DNA of 64,000 bases from Streptomyces tauricus (GTDB lineage Bacteria; Actinomycetota; Actinomycetes; Streptomycetales; Streptomycetaceae), in contig NZ_BMVY01000005.1 in NCBI RefSeq assembly GCF_014650955.1, positions 62,001 through 126,000 of the forward strand, given 5' to 3'. The translations under genes and the position numbers were made by a program. The notes under the pieces were generated by a model that saw only the letters and a list, made by a program, of their open reading frames with translations, made no database searches and was not told the origin of the DNA. Positions 43,806 through 52,074 of the stretch are shown here, one piece after another (position 1 is the stretch's first letter; every line of letters begins with the position of its first letter).

Positions 43806-45054
43806 CGGCGTCCGGCGCGCCCTGCGGTCCCACGGCGAAGGCGGCCCCCGGCGTGACCGCGACCCCGCGCGCGGCGGCGGCAGCCGTGAAGGTGTCGGCG
43901 CGCCAGGGCGCGGGCAGCTCCCACCAGGCGTAGTACGCGTACGGGTCGGCCCGGACCGTGAACGTGTCGAGCAGTTCCGCGACGACCCGCTGGCGCCGGG
44001 CGGCGTCGGCCCGCTTCTTCCCGACGAGCCGCTCGACGGTCCCGTCCCGGATCCACCGCGTGCCCGCCTCCAGCGCGAACCGCCCCGCCGTCCACCCGCC
44101 CGACCGCAGGGCGCCGCCCACCGCCCCGACCCGCTCCTCGGGCACGACGAGGAACCCGACGGTCAGCCCGGGCGCGACCCGCTTGGAGAGCCCGTCGACG
44201 ACATGGACACGCTCGGGTGCGTACGCGGCGAACGGCACGCCTTCTTCATGGAGGAAGGACCAGATACGGTCCTCGACCACGGGCAGGTCCAAGTCCCGGA
44301 CCACACCGGCCAGTTCGCGCTTCCTCGCGTCCCCCGCCGTCACCCCGGTCGGATTGTGCAGGGTGGGCTGGACGTAGAGGGCGGAGAGCGGGGCGGCGCG
44401 GTGGGCGGCGGTGACGGCGTCGGGCCGCAGCCCTTCCTCGTCCGTGGCGAGCGGCACGAGCGTGCAGCCGATCCGCTCCGCGATCTCCTTGACCAGCGGA
44501 TACGTCAGCGCCTCCACACCGACCCGGCCACCGGGCCGTACCAGCGTGGCGAGGACGCCCGCGATGGCCTGCCGGCCGTTCCCCGCGAAGAGCAGCTGCC
44601 CGGGCGCGGGCCGCCACCCGGAGCCGGCCAGCAGCCCGGCGACGGCCTCGCGCGCGGCGGCGGTCCCGGTGGCCGGGACGGTACGGGTGACCTCGCCCAG
44701 CACGTCGGCCCGCAGCAGCGGCGCGAGCCCGTCGGCCATCAGCTCCGACTGCCCCGGTACGGAGGGGTAGTTGAGCTCCAGATCGACCGTCGTTCGGGGA
44801 TCGTGGTCGTGCGCGGCTTCGGCGAGGGCCCTGCCCGAAGGGGGCGGCGCGGCCCGTACGAAGGTGCCGCGTCCGACCTCGCCGACGACGAGGCCGCGCC
44901 GGACCAGTTCCCCGTACACGCGCCCGGCCGTGGATCCCGCGATGCTCCGCCGCCGGGCGAACACGCGCTGCGGCGGCAGCCGTTCGCCGGCCTTCAGCCG
45001 CCCCGAGTAGATCTCCTCGGCCAGCCGGTCGGCGATACGCCGATAGTCCTCCAC
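43720..45054 (-). CDS. MocR-type regulator (GntR HTH fused to aminotransferase fold)
   Basis: A 444-residue MocR-family regulator. Residues ~1-70 are a GntR winged helix (RIADRLAEEIYSGRLKAGER; GSTAGRVYGELVRRGLV), and ~85-440 a fold-type I aminotransferase domain with YVQPTLHNPTGVT and the PLP-lysine region VDGLSKRVAPGLTVGFLV. Such proteins use PLP or an amino acid as effector and often control a divergent gene, here the hydrolase gene at 45137. GTG 45054 has GGGAGGGAG upstream. Direct repeats in the shared promoter gap are likely sites. Confidence 0.86.
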   Translation of the reverse strand: MEDYRRIADRLAEEIYSGRLKAGERLPPQRVFARRRSIAGSTAGRVYGELVRRGLVVGEVGRGTFVRAAPPPSGRALAEAAHDHDPRTTVDLELNYPSVPGQSELMADGLAPLLRADVLGEVTRTVPATGTAAAREAVAGLLAGSGWRPAPGQLLFAGNGRQAIAGVLATLVRPGGRVGVEALTYPLVKEIAERIGCTLVPLATDEEGLRPDAVTAAHRAAPLSALYVQPTLHNPTGVTAGDARKRELAGVVRDLDLPVVEDRIWSFLHEEGVPFAAYAPERVHVVDGLSKRVAPGLTVGFLVVPEERVGAVGGALRSGGWTAGRFALEAGTRWIRDGTVERLVGKKRADAARRQRVVAELLDTFTVRADPYAYYAWWELPAPWRADTFTAAAAARGVAVTPGAAFAVGPQGAPDAVRLGLASVPVPVLGQALRTLRDVARGRP

Positions 45055-45075
45055 GCCACTCCCTCCCGTTCCCGG

Positions 45076-45109
45076 ATTGCACCGAGAGCAAAGATCTTAT
45101 TGCACCGAG
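45076..45109. promoter_or_regulatory. Direct-repeat operator for the MocR-type regulator
   Basis: ATTGCACCGAG occurs at 45076-45086 and again, identically, at 45099-45109; the 23-bp period is about two helical turns. It lies between the divergent MocR and hydrolase starts. MocR regulators such as PdxR and GabR are known to bind direct repeats, which fits this arrangement. Confidence 0.65.
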
Positions 45110-45136
45110 GAGTTGAGAGGATCTAGGGTCCGACCC

Positions 45137-45925
45137 ATGGCCCCCTTCCTCGCATACGATGACAAAGGCCCGCACACCACCACACCGCTCCCCCTCGTCC
45201 TGATCCACGGCCACCCCTTCGACCGCACGATGTGGGCGCCGCAGGTGGCGGCCTTCTCCGCCGAGCGCCGGGTGATCGTGCCGGACCTGCGGGGGTACGG
45301 CGCGTCCCCGGTGGTCCCCGGGATCACCCCGCTCTCCGTCTTCGCCGAGGACGTGGCGGCCCTCCTCGACGAACTCCGGGTACCCGAATTCGTGCTCGGG
45401 GGACTGTCGATGGGCGGCCAGATCGCCATGGAGTGCTACCGGCTGTTCCCGGAACGGATCCGGGGCCTGCTGCTGGCGGACACGTTCGCGGCGGCGGAGA
45501 CGCCGGAGGGGAAGGCGTCCCGGGGCGCGATGGCCGAGCGGCTGCTGCGGGAGGGGATGGGCGGGTACGCCGAGGAGGTCCTGTACCGGATGGTCGCGCC
45601 GTACGCCCCGCCCGAGGTGGCGGCGCATGTCCACCGCATGATGACGGGCACGCCGGCGGAGGGGGCCGCGGCGGCCCTGCGGGGGCGGGCCGAGCGTCCC
45701 GACTACCGGGGACTGCTGACCCGGGTCGGGGTTCCCGCGCTGGTGGTGGTGGGGGAGGACGACGGGTTCACGCCGGTGTCGGACGCGCGGGCGATGCACG
45801 AGGCTCTGCCGGACTCGGTTCTGGATGTGGTGCCGGGCGCGGCCCACATGCCGAACCTCGAACAACCAACCCACTTCAACAAGTCCATGACCGACTTCCT
45901 GACCCGTCTGCCCGACGAGACCTGA
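45137..45925 (+). CDS. Alpha/beta-fold hydrolase
   Basis: A 262-residue serine hydrolase with the oxyanion segment LVLIHGHPFDRTMWAPQ, the DLRGYGAS strand, nucleophile elbow LGGLSMGGQ, the acid strand VVVGEDDGFTP and the catalytic His in PGAAHMPNLEQP. It resembles enol-lactonase or esterase-type enzymes; substrate unknown. ATG 45137 follows TAGGGT by seven bases, suggesting a leaderless transcript. It is divergent from the MocR regulator, its probable controller. Confidence 0.85.
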   Translation: MAPFLAYDDKGPHTTTPLPLVLIHGHPFDRTMWAPQVAAFSAERRVIVPDLRGYGASPVVPGITPLSVFAEDVAALLDELRVPEFVLGGLSMGGQIAMECYRLFPERIRGLLLADTFAAAETPEGKASRGAMAERLLREGMGGYAEEVLYRMVAPYAPPEVAAHVHRMMTGTPAEGAAAALRGRAERPDYRGLLTRVGVPALVVVGEDDGFTPVSDARAMHEALPDSVLDVVPGAAHMPNLEQPTHFNKSMTDFLTRLPDET

Positions 45926-45929
45926 CCAC

Positions 45930-46468
45930 GCGCAGTTCCCCGCGCCCCTAGAAAAACCGACGCTCACACGTGCGCCACCATCACGACCGTTCGCGCAGTT
46001 CCCCGCGCCCCCAAGAAACCGCCGCTCACCTGCGGCGGCGCCCTAGCTGAGCGCGCAGTTCCCCGCGCCCCCAGAAGACCAATGCGCATCCCACGCTTAC
46101 ACCTGCGGCGGCGCCGCAGCTGGCCGCGCAGTTCCCCGCGCCCCTGAAAAGCGGGGCTGCGCCCCAGCTTTTCGTCCCCAGGGCGCAGCAAACGACGCAA
46201 ACGCTCCCCGCGCTTTCAGGGGCGCGGGGAACTGCGCACCCCGCCCCCAGCAAACCCGCACCCGACAACCGGGCCGGCCGCACCCCCGCCCCAAAGGGGC
46301 GCGGGGAACGGCGCGGCCCACCCCCACCGGGCCCACCCCCGAAGGCAAGCCCGGGCCGCAGCCCCGCCCTGGAGGGGCGCGGGGAACGGCGCGGCCAGCT
46401 CCCACCGGCCGCACCTGGCGGCAAGCCTGGGGCGCAGCCCCGCCCTTAAGGGGCGCGGGGAACGGCGC
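45930..46468. repeat. Cluster of eight dispersed repeats, four facing four
   Basis: Forward copies at 45930-45949, 45993-46012, 46053-46072 and 46126-46145 are followed by inverted copies at 46218-46237, 46295-46314, 46373-46392 and 46449-46468. Periods are 60-78 bp. Several copies carry the adjoining GGGGCGCAGCCCC block. The array fills nearly all of the 654-bp gap between two co-oriented genes, and I see no gene in it. Confidence 0.9.
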
Positions 46469-46579
46469 GGGCGGCCCCGCCGGGGCCCCCGGGGCGCAAC
46501 CCCGCACGCACTCCCCCCGTCTTTGAGGGAGGATCCATGCAGATGGCCGGGGTGGGTGGGGGCAGAAGGGGTGGGAGAC

Positions 46580-47659
46580 GTGGCCTTGCGCAGCGCGACG
46601 GCGGACACGAGCGAGCGACGGGGCGACCGGCCGGGCGACGGCGACGCCCCGCCGCCGGGACACGGCACCGCCCGCCCCGGCGCCTGGTTCGCCGCCCTCC
46701 TGCTCCTCACCGTGAGTACCGTCCTGGCCTGCCGCATCGCCGACACCGACGCCGTGACCCCCATCCCGCAACTGCTCGCCTTCCTCCCCTGGCTCCTCGC
46801 CCCCACCGCCCTCGCCCTCCTCTTCGCCGCGCTGTCCCACTGGCGTATCGGCCTCGTGTGGGGCGTGGCCGCCCTCGCCGTGATCGCCTGGTACATCGAG
46901 CCGTACGGAAAGACGATGGAACCCGGCGGCGTACCGGTCGCCGAGGTCCGCGTGCTCACCGCGAACGTCGAGTTCGGCCAGGCCACGGACGGCCTGATCG
47001 AGGCGGTCTCGGCACAGCGCCCGGACCTGGTCTTCGTCCAGGAGTGCGAGGCCACCTGCGAGAAGAAGCTGGAGCAGGCCTTCGGCAAGAACGGCAGGAA
47101 CGGGAAGGGCGGCAAGGCCGACAAGGACGGCGGCTACCCGTACCGGCAGGCCGTCCAGAGCGTCACAGCCAAGGGCTCCGACGGTTCCGTCATCCTCAGT
47201 CGCCACCCCCTCAAGCCCGCGAAGGGCATCCCCGCCACCATGGGCATGCCCGGCGCCACCGCCGACGTGGACGGCCAGGAGATCCGCCTCCAGCTGGCCC
47301 ACCCCATGCCGCCGCTCCCGTCCCACCTGGGCACCTGGCGCAAGGAGCTGGCCGCCCTGCGCGACTACGCCGCCGCGAACATCGGCCGGCCCACCGTCGT
47401 CGCGGGCGACTTCAACGCCACCCAGGACCACGCGGCCTTCCGCCGCATCCTGGACACCGGCTTCATGGACGGCGCGCGCCTCACCGGCGACACCCGTACC
47501 CCGAGCTGGCCCGCCCTGACGGCCCCGGCCTTCGGCGCCCAGATCGACCACGTCCTGGTGTCCCGGGGCTTCACGGCGACGAGGACCCGTTTCCTGGAAC
47601 TGGGGGACACCGACCACCGGGCCCTGGTCGTGGACCTGACCCTCCGCAAGAGCACGTGA
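46580..47659 (+). CDS. Endonuclease/exonuclease/phosphatase (EEP) family membrane protein
   Basis: A 359-residue protein with three N-terminal helices (WFAALLLLTVSTVLACRI; LLAFLPWLLAPTALALLFAA; LVWGVAALAVIAWYI) and an extracytoplasmic EEP domain from ~115: VRVLTANVEFG, DLVFVQECE, VVAGDFNATQDH and the final QIDHVLVS plus DTDHRALVVDL. The substrate could be a phosphoester in lipid, nucleic acid or inositol phosphate. A Lys/Gly-rich loop follows EKKLEQAFGK. GTG 46580 after AAGGGG was chosen. A terminator hairpin follows. Confidence 0.83.
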   Translation: MALRSATADTSERRGDRPGDGDAPPPGHGTARPGAWFAALLLLTVSTVLACRIADTDAVTPIPQLLAFLPWLLAPTALALLFAALSHWRIGLVWGVAALAVIAWYIEPYGKTMEPGGVPVAEVRVLTANVEFGQATDGLIEAVSAQRPDLVFVQECEATCEKKLEQAFGKNGRNGKGGKADKDGGYPYRQAVQSVTAKGSDGSVILSRHPLKPAKGIPATMGMPGATADVDGQEIRLQLAHPMPPLPSHLGTWRKELAALRDYAAANIGRPTVVAGDFNATQDHAAFRRILDTGFMDGARLTGDTRTPSWPALTAPAFGAQIDHVLVSRGFTATRTRFLELGDTDHRALVVDLTLRKST

Positions 47660-47682
47660 CGGCATCCGTATCCGGAAAACAC

Positions 47683-47722
47683 GACGTGGGCCGCCCTCTG
47701 TGCAGGAGGGGCGGCCCACGTC
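47683..47722. terminator. Bidirectional terminator between convergent genes
   Basis: GACGTGGGCCGCCC at 47683-47696 pairs with 47709-47722 (14 bp, perfect) around a 12-base loop, midway between the convergent EEP and snapalysin genes. Confidence 0.85.
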
Positions 47723-47782
47723 CGTGGGGGGTGGGGTGGTGCGTCAGAGAGGGACCGGCCGGGACCGGCCGGCCCCGGTGGC

Positions 47783-48472
47783 TCAGTCCTGGTTGACCTT
47801 CGCCAGGGCCTTGGCGAGCCCGTTGGCCCACAGCTGGTTCACCCGGGCGCGCTCCGCGCTGTTGGGAACGGCGTTCGTGCAGGACGTACCGGGGCCGCCG
47901 CCCGACATCAGCTCACTGCACGGCCCGGAGTAGTGGTCGGGGAGTCCGAGCACGTGCCCGGTCTCGTGGGCGGTGACGCGCGTGGAGTTGTACTGCTGGT
48001 TCTGCCGGTAGTCGAGGAATATGTAGCCTCTGCCGTGCCCGTCCGTGGACGCGTACGAACCGCGCGAGTCGTTCCCCTCGCGGTACGTGAAACTCGCGCC
48101 GCTGGTGCCGGCCTGGAGCTTGACGTTCGAGACGGAGCTGTTCCAGATCGACGTACTGCGGGCTATCTGGGTGGCGAAGGTCGGCGCCGCCGAGGCGTTG
48201 TAGACCACGGTGACGGCGGCGGCGGACGTCGGGTTCGCGGCGCGCTTCTCGGCCACGGACTTCAGCACGGCTTCGAAGAAGGCCTCGTTGGCCTTCGCCT
48301 CTTCACCGGAACCGTTGTAGCCCGCGCCCGCCACGGAAGCGGTGGTGGTGGCGACGGAGGCGGTCGACGCCGGCTCCGGTGCCTGGGCCGCCGCGGCCGG
48401 GACGGTACCGAGCGCGGCAGCGGTGAGGCCGAGGCCGAGCGCGGCGGAGAGCATGGGTGTGGACAGTCGCAT
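47783..48472 (-). CDS. snpA: Snapalysin-type secreted zinc metalloprotease
   Basis: A 229-residue pre-pro-protease of family M7, the small neutral protease known from Streptomyces. A signal peptide (~1-28) and a propeptide precede a ~135-residue catalytic domain beginning near [11 protein letters not shown]. The zinc motif [11 protein letters not shown] (residues ~169-179) gives His, His and the M7-specific Asp as ligands. A Cys pair follows (PCSELM...TSC). It is divergent from a LysR gene, as in the snpA/snpR loci, so the LysR protein probably activates it. Confidence 0.93.
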   Translation of the reverse strand: MRLSTPMLSAALGLGLTAAALGTVPAAAAQAPEPASTASVATTTASVAGAGYNGSGEEAKANEAFFEAVLKSVAEKRAANPTSAAAVTVVYNASAAPTFATQIARSTSIWNSSVSNVKLQAGTSGASFTYREGNDSRGSYASTDGHGRGYIFLDYRQNQQYNSTRVTAHETGHVLGLPDHYSGPCSELMSGGGPGTSCTNAVPNSAERARVNQLWANGLAKALAKVNQD

Positions 48473-48553
48473 CGATGACTCCTTGCGTGGGGGGTGAAGT
48501 CGTCACCGAGGAGTTTCGGCTTCTGTGAGGCGGCTGTGATGATGCCAACCGGC

Positions 48554-48570
48554 GATAGGACACAGCTATC
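48554..48570. promoter_or_regulatory. LysR-type operator in the snpA/snpR gap
   Basis: GATAGGACACAGCTATC is an inverted repeat (5-bp arms, 7-bp spacer) that matches the T-N11-A consensus of LysR regulators. It lies 84 bp upstream of snpA and 89 bp upstream of snpR, near the centre of the divergent gap. Confidence 0.65.
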
Positions 48571-48658
48571 CGTCCGTATCCGACCGCCCGACTCACTTGA
48601 TTTGGGTGGGGTTTGTGCGTCTGGTGAAAGCTGTACTTCCGCTTTAGGCTCCGGCGGC

Positions 48659-49588
48659 ATGGACCTTGAGGTCAGGCACCTCCGCGCACTGTGCGCCATA
48701 GCCGACACCGGCAGCCTGCACCGGGCCGCCCGGCAGCTCGGCGTGGCCCAGCCCTCGTTGAGCACCCAGCTCAAACGCATCGAGCAGGAGCTCGGCGGCC
48801 CCCTCTTCCTCCGCGAACGCACCGGCTGCCGGCCCACCCCGCTCGGCCTGGTCGTCCTCGGCCGCGCCCGCCCGTTGGTGGCCGAAATGCGGTCGCTGGT
48901 CGCGGAGGCCCGGGCCGCCGCGACGGACGCCGACGGGCCTCAGCTCCGTATCGGCTCCACCGCCAGTCGCGCCCTCGCGGGCTGGCTGCGCCGGCTGCGC
49001 GCACGGCAGCGCGAACCGGTCCTGCAGATGGACGTCTCCCCGAACGCCCTGCTGCGCATGCTCGCCGCCGGCCGGCTCGACGTGGCCTTCGTGCACGAGG
49101 TGGAGGGCAGTCCGCTGCGCATCCCGGACGGGCTGGCGCTGCGCGTCCTGGTCGACCGCGAACCGCAGTTCGTCTCGCTGCCGGCCGACCATCCGGCGGC
49201 CGCGCGTCCGGAGGTGCGGCTCTCCGACCTGGCCGGGGACCGGTGGATGATCGATCCGACGGTCGACGGCGAATGGGACGCCGTGCACCGCATGCTGCGG
49301 GCGGCGGGGCTGCGGCCGCGGGTGCTGCACGGGGACTACCACACGGCCGCCTCACTGGTCGCGACCGGCGAGGTCGTCACGGTCTGCCAGCCGACGTGCC
49401 AGCCTCGGCCGGAGATGGCGGTGCGCAGGATCGAGGGGGATCCGCTGGGGGTCCGGCTGGTGCTCGCGGCGCGCACGGAGGGGGAGTTGGACTCCGTCTT
49501 CCCTGAGCTGTGGGAGGCGTACGCGGAGGTCGCCCGGGAGGCCCCTGGCTATGGGGAGTGGCTTGATTTGGTGGGGGTGGGGGTGTAG
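48659..49588 (+). CDS. snpR: LysR-family regulator, probable activator of snpA
   Basis: A 309-residue LysR regulator: N-terminal HTH (LRALCAIADTGSLHRAARQL; GVAQPSLSTQLKRIEQEL) and an effector-binding domain (~90-295; QLRIGSTASRALAGWL). The divergent snapalysin gene and the shared LysR box support the snpR assignment. ATG 48659 follows TAGGCT by eight bases, so the mRNA may be leaderless. The symbol rests on gene context rather than on sequence comparison. Confidence 0.82.
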   Translation: MDLEVRHLRALCAIADTGSLHRAARQLGVAQPSLSTQLKRIEQELGGPLFLRERTGCRPTPLGLVVLGRARPLVAEMRSLVAEARAAATDADGPQLRIGSTASRALAGWLRRLRARQREPVLQMDVSPNALLRMLAAGRLDVAFVHEVEGSPLRIPDGLALRVLVDREPQFVSLPADHPAAARPEVRLSDLAGDRWMIDPTVDGEWDAVHRMLRAAGLRPRVLHGDYHTAASLVATGEVVTVCQPTCQPRPEMAVRRIEGDPLGVRLVLAARTEGELDSVFPELWEAYAEVAREAPGYGEWLDLVGVGV

Positions 49589-49632
49589 GGGCGGGGGTCG
49601 TGTGTAGGGGGCGGGCCCGGTGAGGGCCGGCC

Positions 49633-49652
49633 GCGCAGTTCCCCGCGCCCCT
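49633..49652 (+). repeat. Single dispersed repeat copy
   Basis: One isolated GCGCAGTTCCCCGCGCCCCT copy lies between the convergent snpR and phoX-like genes, 37 bp before a separate terminator hairpin. Confidence 0.85.
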
Positions 49653-49686
49653 GAAGGCTTGAAGGCAGAAGAGCGAACGACCAAAG

Positions 49687-49723
49687 AACGGGGGCGCCCT
49701 CTGACTGAGAGGGCGCCCCCGTT
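49687..49723. terminator. Long perfect terminator hairpin
   Basis: AACGGGGGCGCCCTCT pairs perfectly with AGAGGGCGCCCCCGTT (16 bp) across the 5-base loop GACTG. It lies just downstream of the phoX-like stop and can act in both directions. Confidence 0.88.
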
Positions 49724-49733
49724 GCCGTGTGCG

Positions 49734-51836
49734 TCACACGCCGATGTCTTCGCCGTCCTTGCGCCAGACGGAGACGACCGACGGGCGGACGATCTTGCCG
49801 GGGCCGTCGGGCCAGACGCTCGCCGGGTTCTCGACGGTCGCCCCGGTGATCTCGCCGGGGTGCTGCACCGCCACCAGGACACGGCGGTCCTGGACGAGCG
49901 GACCGCAGGTCTCGGCACCCTTCGGCACGGTCAGGAACTGCTTCAGCTCACCGCGCCGCTCACCCTTCGTCGCCACGCCGAACAGGCCGTCGTGCGAGCC
50001 GAGCTGCGCGCCGTCCGTGGAGATCCACAGGTTGCCGTGCGGGTCGAAGGCCACGTTGTCCGGGCAGGAGATCTGGCTGACCTTGTCCTTCGGGTAGCCC
50101 GCGAAGTACGTCGCCGGGTCCTTCGGATCGCCCGCGACGAGGAACAGCGACCAGGCGAAGCTGGTGGCGTCGGCGCGGTTGCGGCGCTCGGTCAGCTCCA
50201 GGACGTGCCCGTGCTTGTTGGCGTTGCGCGGGTTGGCCTCGTCCGCCTTGGCGTTGGAGCCGACACCGCGGTTGGTGTTGTTCGTCAGGGCGACGTACAC
50301 CTTGCCGGTGTGCGGGGAGGGCTGGATGTCCTCCGGGCGGTCCATCTTCGTGGCGCCCACCTTGTCACCGGCGAGGCGCGTGAAGACGTACACCTCCTCG
50401 GCGGTCATGCCGGGGACGTGCGAGACGGCGCCCTTCGCGGTGGCGGTGGCCAGCGGGATCCACGTACCGCTGCCGTCGAACTCGCCGTCCGAGGGGAGCT
50501 TGCCGGTGCCGTCGATCTCGATCGCCGGGGAGTCGCCGGTGAGCTTGGCGACGTACAGCGTGCCCTCGTCGAGGAGCGTCAGGTTGTGCTCGCGGGCGGC
50601 GCGGCTGTTGCCGTGGCGCATCCGCTTGCTGCCGACGAACTTGTACATGTAGTCGAAGCGCTCGTCGTCACCGGTGTAGGCGACCGGGCGGCCGTCGTCC
50701 GTGAGACGGATCGTCGCGCCCTCGTGCTTGAACCGCCCGAGCGCGGTGCGCTTGCGGGGCGTCGACGTCGGGTCGTACGGGTCCAGCTCGACGATGTAGC
50801 CGAAGCGGTGGACCTCGTTCGGCTCCTGGGCGACGTCGAAACGCTTGTCGAAACGCTCCCACTTGCGCTCGGTGGCGCCGGTGCCGATGCCGTAGCGGGC
50901 GTCCGTGGTGCGGCTCGCGTTGGCGAAGTACTGGTTGAAGTTCTCCTCGCCGTGCAGCGTCGTGCCCCAGGGGGTCTCGCCGCCGGCGCAGTTGTTGAGC
51001 GTGCCGAGGACCTTCTTGCCGGTCGGGTCGGCGGAGGTCTTGAGGAGGGCCGAGCCCGCCGCCGGGCCGGTCACCCTGAACTCGGTGGTCGCGGTGACAC
51101 GACGGTTGAGGTGGTGGCGGGGCACGGCGGTCAGCTTGCCGGTCCTGCGCTCCTCCTCGACCACGACGACACCCAGACCGTGCGCGGCCCAGGCGATCTC
51201 GGCCTGCTCGCGGGTCGGGTTCGCGGGGTCGTAGCCCTTGAACATCAGGACTTCGTCCGTGTACTCGTGGTTCGCCACGAGCAGCTGACGGCCGCGCTCG
51301 CCCGGCAGCGGGAGCAGGGCGAGGAAGTCGCAGTTGTAGCCGAACTGGCCTGCCTGCGCCGCCGCGGTCTGCCGGTCCGGGTCGAAGGCCGGGGCGCCGC
51401 GCAGGATGGGCTCGCCCCATCGGATGACCACGTTCTGGCCGTAGCCCTCGGGGACGGTCACGGTGTCGGTGGTGTTCGGCGCGACGGGGGTGAAGCGCAG
51501 GCCGCGGGCGGCCTTGCCCTTCGAGCCGTGCGAACCGTGCGAGCCGTGTCCGAGGGTGGTCGCCGCACCCGCGGCGGGCTGGGCGGCGGCAGGGGTCGCG
51601 CCCGCGCCGAGGACCGCGCTCCCGGCCGCGGCCGTGGTCACGGTCACCGCGGCGGCGGCCCGCATCATGGAACGACGGCTGAGCGCTCCGGCGATGACGT
51701 CGCCGACGTATTCGTTGGCGCTGGTGTTGGGCGCCGGGTGGAAGCAGGCATCACCACAGCGGTACCGACAGGTCATCTCGGAACGGCCGCCCGGGTGTGA
51801 ACCGGTCGAGCCGAGCAGAGGCAGCAGGTTGCGCAC
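49734..51836 (-). CDS. PhoX-type (DUF839) secreted alkaline phosphatase
   Basis: A 700-residue protein with a Tat signal (ALSRRSMMRAAAAVTVTTAA, RR near residue 54) preceded by an unusual ~52-residue leader that includes MTCRYRCGDACFHP. The mature part matches PhoX/DUF839 beta-propeller phosphatases (PEGYGQNVVIRWGEP; LLVANHEYTDEVLMF; NNCAGGETPWGTTLHGEENF; CPDNVAFDPHGNLWISTDG). PhoX uses Ca/Fe to release phosphate from esters outside the cell. GTG 51836 follows GGGGAGGG. A two-unit PHO box upstream implies PhoP control under phosphate starvation. Confidence 0.88.
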   Translation of the reverse strand: MRNLLPLLGSTGSHPGGRSEMTCRYRCGDACFHPAPNTSANEYVGDVIAGALSRRSMMRAAAAVTVTTAAAGSAVLGAGATPAAAQPAAGAATTLGHGSHGSHGSKGKAARGLRFTPVAPNTTDTVTVPEGYGQNVVIRWGEPILRGAPAFDPDRQTAAAQAGQFGYNCDFLALLPLPGERGRQLLVANHEYTDEVLMFKGYDPANPTREQAEIAWAAHGLGVVVVEEERRTGKLTAVPRHHLNRRVTATTEFRVTGPAAGSALLKTSADPTGKKVLGTLNNCAGGETPWGTTLHGEENFNQYFANASRTTDARYGIGTGATERKWERFDKRFDVAQEPNEVHRFGYIVELDPYDPTSTPRKRTALGRFKHEGATIRLTDDGRPVAYTGDDERFDYMYKFVGSKRMRHGNSRAAREHNLTLLDEGTLYVAKLTGDSPAIEIDGTGKLPSDGEFDGSGTWIPLATATAKGAVSHVPGMTAEEVYVFTRLAGDKVGATKMDRPEDIQPSPHTGKVYVALTNNTNRGVGSNAKADEANPRNANKHGHVLELTERRNRADATSFAWSLFLVAGDPKDPATYFAGYPKDKVSQISCPDNVAFDPHGNLWISTDGAQLGSHDGLFGVATKGERRGELKQFLTVPKGAETCGPLVQDRRVLVAVQHPGEITGATVENPASVWPDGPGKIVRPSVVSVWRKDGEDIGV

Positions 51837-51900
51837 GTTCCCTCCCCTAATGTCTTTGTCTGGCGAGACGCTAGGGGCACGCGCGTGCGAGGGCGCGGAC

Positions 51901-51922
51901 GTGAGGTTAACGGAGAGTGAAC
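51901..51922 (-). promoter_or_regulatory. PHO box (two 11-bp direct repeats) upstream of phoX-like gene
   Basis: Reading the minus strand, GTTCACTCTCC (51922-51912) is followed directly by GTTAACCTCAC (51911-51901). These match the streptomycete PhoP direct-repeat unit (GTTCACC-like) in sequence, length and orientation, about 65 bp upstream of the GTG start. Confidence 0.8.
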
Positions 51923-52074
51923 TGGGCCCTGCCAAAAGGGCTTTGGCTCCGACGGGTGTGCGGGAACCGGGGCCATGTTCGGGCCCGATAAAGATCTTCG
52001 GTCCTGGCGGCTAACCTTACGTGTCCGTCCTGGCCAGGGATTGACGGAACCAACTCATGCGAAGGGTTGCGCAC

